DNA of 42,417 nucleotides from a virus. Shown piece after piece: positions 28,702-36,821 of the stretch; positions within the stretch are counted from its first letter, which is position 1, and each line of letters begins with the position of its first letter. The translations under genes and the position numbers were made by a program. The notes beneath the pieces were generated by a model. It worked only from the letters and a program-made list of their open reading frames with translations, did no database searches and was not told the DNA's origin. Where the stretch lies: positions 1 to 42,417 of the IMG/VR virus record IMGVR_UViG_3300011116_000431, one strand, 5' to 3'.

Positions 28702-30288
28702 TTATACCGATGAATTAAGGATAAATGACCTAAGCGTTCCTAAAGTAAGATCTACTCCGCCCTTATCATCAATACCTTTTCCGTCAATAACAGCACTAGC
28801 TACGGAGTTTTTTTGCTGTAGAGATGAGTGCTGGCGTTGCTCAATAGACCCAGACACAATTAAATCTTGAATGACTATTGTTTCCCACGTGCTGGATGCT
28901 CGTTTAATTCGTCCGTTTCTTTGGATCGCCAAGCCAGACGACCAGGGGAGATCATAGTTAACCAAAAGATTAGCGGCAGGAAGATCCACGCCATAACCGC
29001 CAGCGTCACTACTGATAAGGACACGGACATTAGGATCAGTGTTGAAGGCAATTTTGCTCTCCTCTTTACTCTTTGCATCTAACTTACCTGTGTAGGTAAC
29101 GCAGATATCTTTACCTAGTTCTTCCTTTAAAATGTCTACCATATCTATGTACGTAGCAAATATAACAACTTTGTTATCTGGTCGTTGATCTAAAAAGTTA
29201 TTTACGTACTCTTTTAACGCATTAAGTTTCGGAGTGCTAGTAATGCCGTCTAGCAACCCTTCGTCCTGTAACTCATAAGCGTATTGAGAACCTTCGCCTG
29301 TAAGAGCCTTAAACTTATTGGCGCTATTTGCTAAAAGCTTTGGATGCGAACATAGCATCTTTAAGCACTGGACTTTAGACATAATAGCTCCACGGACCTC
29401 ATCTGCTCTACTGCCTGTTTGACCCTGCAACCCATAATGGGAAAGAAGGTTAAACGAACCACCAAATAATGCCGTAGCGTTATCTAGGTCCATGATCAAA
29501 TCGTTTACGATTTTTTTGTACAGCTTTGCAGTTTTACGATCAAAGTAGACCTGTATAGGATCTTTGTGAATTGATTCAGGAAGGTATGGAGCAACGTCTT
29601 CGTCAGATTGAGACTTACGAACTGAAGCCTCTTTCATTTTTGTATGTAGCGTAGGTAGATTTCTATACCTATCAACACCGCCCCATGTGTTACGGACAAT
29701 AAATGCTGAGTCAAAAATGTCAAAGCGGCCTAGCACTTCCTTATCTACAAACTGCATGATTGAGTACAACTCTTCAGGCCTACCGTTTTCAATCGGGGTT
29801 CCAGTAAGAGCAAATTTAAATGGAGCGTCTGCAAGTTTCTTTACTTGCTTTGAACGCTTTGATCTAAAAGACTTAATTGCGGTAGCTTCGTCCAGTACTA
29901 CAAATCCGCGTGGGAGCTTCTTTACATCCTCCCAGTCATTAACTACTTGTTCGTAGTTCATAATGATGTAATCGACCTGGCTGTTTTTCCAGTTCATAGC
30001 CTGGGCATATTGTTCTTTACGCTGTTTAGGGGTTCCGTCAATAACTAGAGGGAATGATGTGTGGTCTGTAAACTTGTCGATAGAGTTAGCCCACTGATAC
30101 TTAAGACTAGATAAGCAGATAATTAATCCAGGCGCGGTAATACGATCGTCGTCCATTAACTGCTCAATGGCGGCGATCGTAAGTACCGTCTTGCCTAGGC
30201 CGAGATCGTATGCAACAAGCATCTTCTCACGCTCGCACATACGATCTACGGCTTCAACTTGGTACGGGAACAACGTACCTGTGAACAT
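28702..30288 (-). CDS. SNF2-family DEAD/H ATPase/helicase
   Basis: A 528-aa protein. Motif I DLGLGKTVLT (28-37), motif II VVLDEATAIKS (DEAT variant, about 133), motif III ALTGTPIENG, motif V SSDAGGYGVDLPAANLLVNY and motif VI QRNGRIKR. This is the two-lobe SNF2-type translocase found in phages, acting on dsDNA in replication, repair or host-factor removal. Its stop-start overlap with the M23 gene upstream (TAATG) couples a DNA enzyme to a cell-wall enzyme. Confidence 0.92.
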   Translation of the reverse strand: MFTGTLFPYQVEAVDRMCEREKMLVAYDLGLGKTVLTIAAIEQLMDDDRITAPGLIICLSSLKYQWANSIDKFTDHTSFPLVIDGTPKQRKEQYAQAMNWKNSQVDYIIMNYEQVVNDWEDVKKLPRGFVVLDEATAIKSFRSKRSKQVKKLADAPFKFALTGTPIENGRPEELYSIMQFVDKEVLGRFDIFDSAFIVRNTWGGVDRYRNLPTLHTKMKEASVRKSQSDEDVAPYLPESIHKDPIQVYFDRKTAKLYKKIVNDLIMDLDNATALFGGSFNLLSHYGLQGQTGSRADEVRGAIMSKVQCLKMLCSHPKLLANSANKFKALTGEGSQYAYELQDEGLLDGITSTPKLNALKEYVNNFLDQRPDNKVVIFATYIDMVDILKEELGKDICVTYTGKLDAKSKEESKIAFNTDPNVRVLISSDAGGYGVDLPAANLLVNYDLPWSSGLAIQRNGRIKRASSTWETIVIQDLIVSGSIEQRQHSSLQQKNSVASAVIDGKGIDDKGGVDLTLGTLRSFILNSSV

Positions 30289-30938
30289 TACTTCTTCTTA
30301 GGCGGTGCTGCTTTTTTAACAGGCTTTTTTGCTGGAGCTTTTGCTGGAGCTTTTGCTGGAGCTTTTGCTGGTTTTTTAGCTGGAGCTTTAGCAGGTTTTT
30401 TTGCTGGAGCCTTCTTTACAGGTGGCTTAACTGCCCCTGGTTTAGGGATTGCAACTGTTGCGGTAACCGCTGGTGCCACAGGCTTAGCAGGCGCTGGTGG
30501 TTGCCAGTCAATTACAAACTGTGGGTCTACATCATTGGTCTTAGACCAGAAGCGAGAAGTCTGTACTTCAAAGTGTAGGTGAGGGCCTGAGACATTACCC
30601 TCAGCGCCTGACTTACCAATAACTTGTCCAGCTTTAACTTTGTCACCAATCTTTACAAATGACTTAGAGCCATGAGCAAGGATTGCGTAGTAGGTCTTAG
30701 TAGGAAATAGCGGTCCACGTTTAGCGGTGAACTGCAGAATTATTTCAAAGCGACCAAAGGCTGTGCCCCAACCGCCCTGTACGCCTACGCCAACTACAAC
30801 TGCATCAATAGGCGCAATCAAATCTGTCCCAATTGGACAGGCGTAGTCAACTCCTTGGTGGTGTCCTGAAGACCACATTGGCCCACGCTTACCATAGGGC
30901 GTAGTGATCTTATACTTACTTGGTACTGGTGCTACCAT
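30288..30938 (-). CDS. M23 peptidase with Lys/Ala/Pro tail
   Basis: TAGGAG lies 7 bases before ATG; 216 aa. Zinc site: H27xxxD31 in GHHQGVDYA and H122 of PHLHFEV, with H89 (AILAHG) and H120 also catalytic. The domain cleaves peptide cross-links of peptidoglycan. From about residue 150 the protein turns into a basic tail of KKPAKAPA-type repeats, like histone H1 or mycobacterial Hup tails, which may bind nucleic acid, teichoic acids or the wall. There is no signal peptide, so it is either an endolysin or part of a virion. Confidence 0.9.
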   Translation of the reverse strand: MVAPVPSKYKITTPYGKRGPMWSSGHHQGVDYACPIGTDLIAPIDAVVVGVGVQGGWGTAFGRFEIILQFTAKRGPLFPTKTYYAILAHGSKSFVKIGDKVKAGQVIGKSGAEGNVSGPHLHFEVQTSRFWSKTNDVDPQFVIDWQPPAPAKPVAPAVTATVAIPKPGAVKPPVKKAPAKKPAKAPAKKPAKAPAKAPAKAPAKKPVKKAAPPKKK

Positions 30939-30952
30939 TTATTTCTCCTAAA

Positions 30953-31060
30953 TTAAACAGAGCTTACGCTCTCTCCCCACAGCAGGTACCGTACGGAGTG
31001 TTTTGCTGTCTCTAGACCTAGTAGAACTTCACTGCGACTCATTGCCCCAATGTCTTTCAT
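30953..31060 (-). CDS. Possible 35-aa peptide
   Basis: An ORF from ATG 31060 to TAA 30953-30955 fits the gap between the primase and the M23 gene, whose ribosome site follows its stop. Sequence MKDIGAMSRSEVLLGLETAK then HSVRYLLWGES. No good ribosome site precedes it, so it may be a spurious ORF. Confidence 0.35.
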   Translation of the reverse strand: MKDIGAMSRSEVLLGLETAKHSVRYLLWGESVSSV

Positions 31061-31072
31061 GTCAGTCTCTGA

Positions 31073-31918
31073 TTAGTCAAAGAACCAGGCCTCAAAGTTA
31101 AGCTTTTTTGTCAGCTCTAGCAACTGTAGAGAAGAATGCTGACCAGCCTCATCTGAGTCCATAGCAAAGATTATTCTATCAGCATTTTGTACAATCAGGT
31201 TTACCTGGGTATCAGATACTAAGGATCCAAAGGTAGAAACCCCGCCAGTAATGCCAATAGACTCTAGCCTAATTACATCTAGAGGGGACTCAACAACAAT
31301 CATATCTCCGCCCTGGTACTTATCTAGTCCGTACAAGGCTGTACTCTTCTTGATGCCATTAGGGTAGTTACGAAAATAACGTCCTGTGTATCCTTTTTCT
31401 TGCCACCCCATCAACGCACCTGTATACGGATCTCGTATTGGGATAATCCAAGTCTGTTTTAAGTTGCTCCAAAGAAGTTCGTGCTTTGCAGCTGCCTCTG
31501 CGGTCAATCCCCGAGAGCGTAAAGCGTAATCTGGGGGAGCAATGAAAGCAGCTAAAGAAGCCTCTGAAACATACACAAGATCTTCTAATACTTCTTTGGG
31601 TTTTATTGCACGCTCAAACGCAGCCAGTAACTCTCCACCCTGCTTTAGCCAATCTTTAGCGGCATCAAGGTCATACATACCATCGTCAGAACGCAGGTTT
31701 TGAACAAAAGCAACAAGGTATAAAAGACTGCCTTTGAACTGACAAGAAAAACAGATGTGGGCTCCTGTCTCAGAGTTGATCCACCAAGACGGGTTGTTGT
31801 CTTCTTTTCCAGTACGGACTAAGTGTCCAGGACAGTACGCCTGAACTTCGTCTCCACGAGAGCCAACATGTTCAATACCAAGAACATCTAGCACATGCTC
31901 CATCTCTTCAACATTCAT
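31073..31918 (-). CDS. DNA primase (zinc and TOPRIM domains)
   Basis: A 281-aa short primase. CHC2-type zinc site C29, H32, C56, C59 (YCPGH and ICFSC), then RNA polymerase/TOPRIM core with E210 (VVESPLDV) and D254xD256 (FAMDSDEAG). It makes RNA primers for lagging-strand synthesis. The frame ends soon after TOPRIM, so no helicase-interaction domain is attached. The start overlaps the helicase stop, so primase and helicase are translated together. Confidence 0.92.
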   Translation of the reverse strand: MNVEEMEHVLDVLGIEHVGSRGDEVQAYCPGHLVRTGKEDNNPSWWINSETGAHICFSCQFKGSLLYLVAFVQNLRSDDGMYDLDAAKDWLKQGGELLAAFERAIKPKEVLEDLVYVSEASLAAFIAPPDYALRSRGLTAEAAAKHELLWSNLKQTWIIPIRDPYTGALMGWQEKGYTGRYFRNYPNGIKKSTALYGLDKYQGGDMIVVESPLDVIRLESIGITGGVSTFGSLVSDTQVNLIVQNADRIIFAMDSDEAGQHSSLQLLELTKKLNFEAWFFD

Positions 31919-33147
31919 TACATATCCTCCCCAGTAATTTCTCTAAAGTCTCCTGTGTTCCAATCCCATAGTAACGACACTTCCATAGGACTAACGTTAC
32001 GACCAGCCATCAACTTGAACAAGCGAGTGTCGTCTACGTTATCGTCCTCACGCTGTAGGCCATACAGTACATCTGAGTCCTGGAAGAATGAGGATGAATA
32101 GCCGATCGAATCTGCGGTAACACTGCCACTCTTCATCTTCCACGTCAAAGCCTGAGTAGACATAACAATTGGAACCTGGAATTGTTGAGCCACACGCTTC
32201 AAACTACGTGTGATGTTAGTTAAAGCAAGCGGAGTATTACGCTCACCCGACTGCTCATCAGTCATTAAGTACACACCGTCAATGAATACAATGTCTAGCT
32301 GTAACGATTGGATCTTATTGGAGATACCTGTAATGGTTCCAGACGCAATTGAATCGGTAAGCCAAAACTTATGACGCATACTTTCCATGCTACGTAGCTT
32401 AGCTTGGTACCTAACCTCTTCGTCAGGCGTCAATGAGCCAGTAATCAAACGATGATGGGAAAGACGGGCCCGCATAGCGTCGTAACGACTCATCTGCTCC
32501 TGGTTATTCATCTCAAAAGACTGGAACATAGGGACAGCGCCGTGGCGGTGTACATTATGAGCCCACTGCAAAGCCAGGGTTGACTTACCTGTCTTAGGCG
32601 GAGCAACAATAGTGATCAACTGACCCTTCTGCATACCGCTGGTAGCCTTGTCAATGGACGGAAACCCTGTAGGCAATCCAAGCAGTTCATCAGGAGAGTT
32701 TTTGCGGTGTAGGTACTCGTCCCAACGAGCCATAGCATCAGCAGTGATATCTACGTCACTAACTTCTGATAAACCATCCTCAGCTAACCGAGCAATACCT
32801 CGCTGAAATACGTTGACGGCACTCTCAGGGTTTTGTCGTAGCTCTATCTCTTCAATAGCAGCTCGCATTGAGTTATTGATGATGCCTGATCGCTTATGCT
32901 CAACAACTTTGTCGATAAGGAATTGGAATGAGTCAGGAACATTCTCAAACTTGTAAGTAGGAAAGTTCTCTAGCACTACAGTTTCACTGGGGCACTCACT
33001 ATACTTCTGGAAATGATCACGGACAAACGTGAACACCCGACGATCATCGTCGTTGCTAAACCATTTGTCAGTGACTCCACGGTTGAATATAGGAGATAAG
33101 TCTCGTTCTTGTAGCGCTTTACTCAGTAGTCGATTTTCGTAATTCAT
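31918..33147 (-). CDS. DnaB-type replicative helicase
   Basis: AGGAG lies upstream of ATG; 409 aa. An N-terminal helical domain (1-100) precedes the RecA-like core: LLGLPTGFPSIDKATSGMQK, Walker A APPKTGKST (182-190), FEMNNQEQMSRYDAMRA, Walker B IVFIDGVYLM, and STQALTWK. A hexameric 5'-3' helicase at the fork. It partners with the loader at 33860, the primase at 31073 and the initiator candidate at 34702. Confidence 0.92.
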   Translation of the reverse strand: MNYENRLLSKALQERDLSPIFNRGVTDKWFSNDDDRRVFTFVRDHFQKYSECPSETVVLENFPTYKFENVPDSFQFLIDKVVEHKRSGIINNSMRAAIEEIELRQNPESAVNVFQRGIARLAEDGLSEVSDVDITADAMARWDEYLHRKNSPDELLGLPTGFPSIDKATSGMQKGQLITIVAPPKTGKSTLALQWAHNVHRHGAVPMFQSFEMNNQEQMSRYDAMRARLSHHRLITGSLTPDEEVRYQAKLRSMESMRHKFWLTDSIASGTITGISNKIQSLQLDIVFIDGVYLMTDEQSGERNTPLALTNITRSLKRVAQQFQVPIVMSTQALTWKMKSGSVTADSIGYSSSFFQDSDVLYGLQREDDNVDDTRLFKLMAGRNVSPMEVSLLWDWNTGDFREITGEDM

Positions 33148-33156
33148 ATTATGCTC

Positions 33157-33552
33157 CTAGAAATCCATGCCCCACTTACCATACATTAACTGATGCTGTG
33201 GGTCAATTACCCCCACTACCTCTGGACGGTAAGGAAGATCTGCTACTAATTTTTTAGGTGAAGGGTAGCTAGTGTGATACCTAAACGGATTAGTACCTAC
33301 ACGCTCCATGTCGTTATAGATAACCTCTAGTTCATCTGAGTCGTACTCAAATGATATTAACTCTAAGGTTACTCCTGCTCTAGTGGTGTACACATAGAAC
33401 TTATTCATAAGAAACTTATCAAAACCCAACTCTGTTTTTTTAACTGGGAATAATTTAAACTTTTTTTCAACAGTAGTTGCTTTGATCAGTAAGATATCAA
33501 GGTTTACCAAAACACGTTTTGGAACTTCGTTACTTAAATCCCCTTTATACAT
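33157..33552 (-). CDS. 131-aa protein of unknown function
   Basis: Between SWIM protein and helicase. It begins MYKGDLSNEVPKRVLVNLD and has strand-rich stretches (KFYVYTTRAGVTLELISFEY), NPFRYHTSYPSPKKL and a HQLMYGKWGMDF end. No recognisable motif; its place in the replication operon suggests an accessory role. Confidence 0.7.
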   Translation of the reverse strand: MYKGDLSNEVPKRVLVNLDILLIKATTVEKKFKLFPVKKTELGFDKFLMNKFYVYTTRAGVTLELISFEYDSDELEVIYNDMERVGTNPFRYHTSYPSPKKLVADLPYRPEVVGVIDPQHQLMYGKWGMDF

Positions 33553-33554
33553 TT

Positions 33555-33848
33555 CTAACAGACCTCTATTTTTCCATACTTTAAGATAAACTCTCTAAAT
33601 CCATCTAAAGACTCCGTGGCAGAATCAATATCGTTATTAGATACTCTTGAAGAGATCTCTAACGGATACGATCCATTATTATTCTTTACCTTATCAAGAA
33701 CAAATTTGGTGTGCTTGCAGGTAGATCTTCCTGTGAACCCAGGGCAGGTGCAGTAGAAGTTCTTATTTTTGTCAATGCTGACCTCGTAAATACCACCAGG
33801 GTTTAAGTTCTCACTAAGGAAGAACTGCACCGTGCGAGTCTCTGTCAT
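33555..33848 (-). CDS. SWIM zinc-finger protein
   Basis: Start at ATG 33848, 6 bases after GGAG; an upstream in-frame ATG at 33863 overlaps the previous stop (ATGA) and is also possible. 97 aa from this start. FYCTCPGFTGRSTCKHTKFV gives the SWIM motif CxCx(n)CxH. SWIM domains bind DNA or partner recombination proteins. The rest is acidic and helical. Confidence 0.78.
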   Translation of the reverse strand: MTETRTVQFFLSENLNPGGIYEVSIDKNKNFYCTCPGFTGRSTCKHTKFVLDKVKNNNGSYPLEISSRVSNNDIDSATESLDGFREFILKYGKIEVC

Positions 33849-33859
33849 CATATACTCCA

Positions 33860-34561
33860 TCATGAACTTCGTAGATCCCCCTTAGTAGATTGTAGTTCAA
33901 TTGTGACAAAAGCTTCGTGTATAAACGAACCAGTTGCGTCACCATAGGTAGATATCCACGCTTTTACAGGCAAATTTGTAGTGACTATAGTGGGAAGTCC
34001 GTTATTAAATCTGGTACGCAAGATATGGTGCAGCAAATTACGCTGCCAACCGCTACCCGAAGTGTGCTCTTTACCTACATCATCAATTACAAGAACACGG
34101 ATGTTATAAGCGTCATCCTTGCAGTCTCCGTGCATACCTAGAAATAACCGTTCCTGCTCGTCCGTGTGCTCTCCCATAAGCGTACCTTTGAGTTCAATAA
34201 TGTCATTGAAAGTAACAAAGTAACAAGGCATAACCAAAGACTTCCCCTCTGCAACATCAAAGGCCTCTAGAGGAAGTTCTCGTAGCATCTCCTGAACCAT
34301 GGCAGCTGCCAAAGTACTTTTACCGTGACCTGGACTACCTACAAACATGAGTCCTTTTCCACAAGTAGATTCCCCATCGGCTCGGATAATAGCTCCGTCC
34401 TTGACTTTAGAGATCCACTTACGAATTAACTTTAGGTCATTATCAGCAACAGCTTTACAGTCACTCAGCTCCCAGCCAACACGAGCCCTAGGGATATTTG
34501 CAATCTTTGTCCAGGTCTTGCGACGTAACGGCAGGTCTTCAAGCTTAATCATCGTCTTCAT
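33860..34561 (-). CDS. DnaC/IstB-like helicase loader ATPase
   Basis: Start estimated at ATG 34561 (GGAC about 8 bases upstream); ATG 34552 or a start near 34624, overlapping the small Cys gene, are alternatives. About 233 aa. Walker A GSPGHGKST (about 75-83) and Walker B VLVIDDVGKE, then SGWQRNLLHHILRTRFNNGL, TIVTTNLPVKAW (sensor I) and GDATGSFIHEAF. AAA+ loaders of this type put DnaB on DNA. It lies between the initiator candidate and the helicase. Confidence 0.85.
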   Translation of the reverse strand: MKTMIKLEDLPLRRKTWTKIANIPRARVGWELSDCKAVADNDLKLIRKWISKVKDGAIIRADGESTCGKGLMFVGSPGHGKSTLAAAMVQEMLRELPLEAFDVAEGKSLVMPCYFVTFNDIIELKGTLMGEHTDEQERLFLGMHGDCKDDAYNIRVLVIDDVGKEHTSGSGWQRNLLHHILRTRFNNGLPTIVTTNLPVKAWISTYGDATGSFIHEAFVTIELQSTKGDLRSS

Positions 34562-34709
34562 CACCAAGTCCGCAAGAACAAGAGTTACATCCGCACGGCC
34601 CGCCCTGTGATGCCTGGATAGCATCTTGAAGGCGAATGTAAGCCTCTCTGGTTAGGCCAGCCTCACGCATAAGGCGCTCTAACGGCTCTTCAGGTGTTTG
34701 ATTAGTCAT
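34545..34709 (-). CDS. 54-aa Cys-rich small protein
   Basis: ATG 34709 overlaps the upstream stop region (ATGACTAA). After a helix (EEPLERLMREAGLTREAYIR) the end is GGPCGCNSCSCGLGDEDDD: four cysteines in ten residues and an acidic tail, a possible metal site. It overlaps the loader gene's start by 17 bases in another frame. Confidence 0.6.
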   Translation of the reverse strand: MTNQTPEEPLERLMREAGLTREAYIRLQDAIQASQGGPCGCNSCSCGLGDEDDD

Positions 34710-35601
34710 TTAGCCACTCCTGTGATCTCTTTGCTTGAACAGAAGCCTCTTCAACTTCTTCCTCAGACCGTACCATAGATTTTGCTTGGAGAGCAAGTTC
34801 TCCAAAACGCTTGATAAATAACCAGCATAGATGCTCAGCGTTATCAAACTTCTGAAAGTCGATAGAACTAAAGAATAGATCAAGCATTACGTATTCAGTT
34901 TCGCCATCGGTATCGTACCGCATGCGATTCTGACCTAAAGCTGGAATAAATCTACTTGCCTTTACTTCCCAAGGTGGAATGTGCCACTGCTCCTGAATCC
35001 GAGTAGCAAACTCAAAACCAATGTCTCCAGAAGTCCACGAGGCTACAGGAACGTTGTATCTACCAAAGACTCGCTTACTTTCTTTTTCTTCCTTTTTGGC
35101 TACGTACTCAGCTTTCTTCTTAGCCTGAACTTCTGCTCGGGCCTCGAGCTTGTCTGCTGACTCGGTTGACTCAAACAAGCCATTCCAACCTGCCATCTTT
35201 TCGACCTCCATGTTTATCGTTTGAAATTCTTCACGCACCTCGTGCGTGATTTTTTTACTAGTTATAGCTGTATTAGAACTAGCTATAGTTAGCTTATTCA
35301 AGGGAATCAGTTCCCCAGAAACCCGCCAACTATTATGATTAATGCGGCTTTGTGGGACCCAGTAACCCGCCATCTCTAAGTGATCATACGCCTGTTGATT
35401 TAGGGTACATTGGGTAGAGATTCGGTTGCCAACTTTCCAGATTTTGCGGTCAAGAAGTCCCGCGTCCGCAAGTTCATTTAGTGCGGCGCGTATTGCCTCC
35501 TTACCCTCTTTGAAGGCCCGCGTTAAGTCAGCAACAGTAGGCTTGGTGCTTGTGTTTGCACAATGTACTAATATCCCTGTAGCTCGTGCTGAAAGGCTCA
35601 C
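34702..35601 (-). CDS. Winged-helix replication initiator-like protein
   Basis: GTG start; 299 aa. Residues 1-60 are a winged helix (ATGILVHCANTSTKPTVADL, then EAIRAALNELADAGLLDRKIW), typical of phage replication initiators and DnaD/RepO-type proteins. The middle has a Lys/Glu-rich coiled coil (AEVQAKKKAEYVAKKEEKES) and the C-terminal part is helical with Trp (EHLCWLFIKRFGEL). As the gene just upstream of a DnaC-like loader, an origin-binding role is likely but not shown. The origin itself may lie within this gene. Confidence 0.6.
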   Translation of the reverse strand: MSLSARATGILVHCANTSTKPTVADLTRAFKEGKEAIRAALNELADAGLLDRKIWKVGNRISTQCTLNQQAYDHLEMAGYWVPQSRINHNSWRVSGELIPLNKLTIASSNTAITSKKITHEVREEFQTINMEVEKMAGWNGLFESTESADKLEARAEVQAKKKAEYVAKKEEKESKRVFGRYNVPVASWTSGDIGFEFATRIQEQWHIPPWEVKASRFIPALGQNRMRYDTDGETEYVMLDLFFSSIDFQKFDNAEHLCWLFIKRFGELALQAKSMVRSEEEVEEASVQAKRSQEWLND

Positions 35602-35604
35602 AGG

Positions 35605-36228
35605 TTAATCCCTTTCTTTTAAACGCTTTAGGATAGCATCTGCAAAAATATCAGCTATTACCCTAATGCCTTCGTATAAAGGATCTTCGTATTCTTCATC
35701 ATCGTCATCTAGATCTGAGTAAGAGTGATCGCTAAATAATTCTTCAACCACAGGCAATTCGTCCTCAGTAACTTGTTCCTGTGCAGGAATAACTGGAGCT
35801 TCAATTTCTTGAATATTAGCGTTGGCTTTAATTTCGCATAAGCCGTTAGTTAAATCTTTGCAAGTAATATTTTTTGTCGATAGCTTTGATAGAGCGTTCA
35901 GACATACGGGGTCGTCGTCATTCCACAAAAAGAAAGCTTCTATATCAGAATCGGGATTAAGCTCTTCAAAGAAATTTTCTGTAAACACAGACGCTAACCC
36001 CATAGCAAAAAATGGTCCAGCGGTGTAGGTATTGTCGTGGTAGATGATTACTTCTCGATCCTGGTCAGCAGCGTACTGGGCTGCCCACACTTGACCTTCA
36101 GAAGGCTTTGTTCCATTTACAAGAATTGATACGCTAAGATCTTTGTGTGCGTATACGTAGTCGTCAAGCAATGCTTCCACATTTGCTCGGGTAGTTTCTC
36201 CACCACCAATAATGATTATATTTTTCAT
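35605..36228 (-). CDS. Rossmann-like protein with very acidic linker
   Basis: TAGGAG lies before ATG; 207 aa. It begins MKNIIIIGGGETTRANVEAL, a strand followed by a Gly loop as in nucleotide-binding Rossmann/SLOG-like folds, then STKNITCKDL and VLVNGTKPSEG-like turns. Residues about 165-185 are extremely acidic (SDLDDDDEEYEDP), ahead of a C-terminal helix (IFADAILKRLKERD). It could bind a nucleotide or a metabolite; no family is recognised. First gene after the tail operon. Confidence 0.55.
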   Translation of the reverse strand: MKNIIIIGGGETTRANVEALLDDYVYAHKDLSVSILVNGTKPSEGQVWAAQYAADQDREVIIYHDNTYTAGPFFAMGLASVFTENFFEELNPDSDIEAFFLWNDDDPVCLNALSKLSTKNITCKDLTNGLCEIKANANIQEIEAPVIPAQEQVTEDELPVVEELFSDHSYSDLDDDDEEYEDPLYEGIRVIADIFADAILKRLKERD

Positions 36229-36273
36229 GTGTCTCCTAACACTATAGGAGAACTATACTACATGGATTTAAAT

Positions 36274-36291
36274 GTAACGCAAATCCGTTAC
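36274..36291. promoter_or_regulatory. 18-bp inverted repeat with candidate promoter for the early/replication operon
   Basis: GTAACG (36274-36279) and CGTTAC (36286-36291) flank six bases, overlapping the stop of the tail gene. Downstream on the minus strand TATAGT occurs twice before the 36228 start, and TTGCGT lies in the repeat. A regulated promoter at the junction of tail and replication modules is plausible. Confidence 0.45.
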
Positions 36292-36821
36292 AAAGTATCT
36301 CCATAACTAACTTTATAAGAGTTAATTGGACCATCGATAGCTGTGGCAACTACAAAGGGGTTTACTTTAAATAGATCATATTGAGCACTCGTCAGGGGGT
36401 GTGTAAAAGCCAGTTTATCCGACGCATAGCCTTCAGAATTTACATAAAAATTCGTTAGATCGTCATAGGCACCAACTTTCACTGAAGAAAATCTCATATA
36501 AGTAGTATTAGTTTCGCCTGGGTATTGAAGCGGATTATTAAAAACTTTTGTGATATCAACTACAAATGTTGTAGCTGAGTCACATCGAACTACAATTGCT
36601 CCAATTATAGGACAGCTGTAGGCAGTTCCGCCCCTAGTACCTGCTACGTATAACCCTTTTACGCTAACTAACTCTCCAGGGTTAAAATTATGCGCGTCTT
36701 GAGTTGTAAACTTAATAAAGTTTGTAGCCAGCGAGCCTCCATCGACAAACGGAGATATATAGTCAGGATCTAGGCTTGTTACTACAGCTACTTTATTTCT
36801 TCCATTAACTGTATTATGCAT
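36288..36821 (-). CDS. 177-aa tail-associated protein
   Basis: Overlaps the previous tail gene by 8 bases. All-beta and Gly/Thr-rich (FVDGGSLATNFIKFTTQDAH, GTRGGTAYSCPIIGAIVVRC), with a C-terminal NSYKVSYGDTL. Segments such as NPGELVSVKGLYV resemble repeats in the large tail protein upstream. Probably a small tail or fibre component; inference from position. Confidence 0.65.
   Translation of the reverse strand: MHNTVNGRNKVAVVTSLDPDYISPFVDGGSLATNFIKFTTQDAHNFNPGELVSVKGLYVAGTRGGTAYSCPIIGAIVVRCDSATTFVVDITKVFNNPLQYPGETNTTYMRFSSVKVGAYDDLTNFYVNSEGYASDKLAFTHPLTSAQYDLFKVNPFVVATAIDGPINSYKVSYGDTL

Noticed and set aside
30259-30582. Hydrophobic FAGAFAG-repeat frame on the plus strand
   Set aside because: It is the antisense of the KPAKAPA repeat region of the M23 protein.
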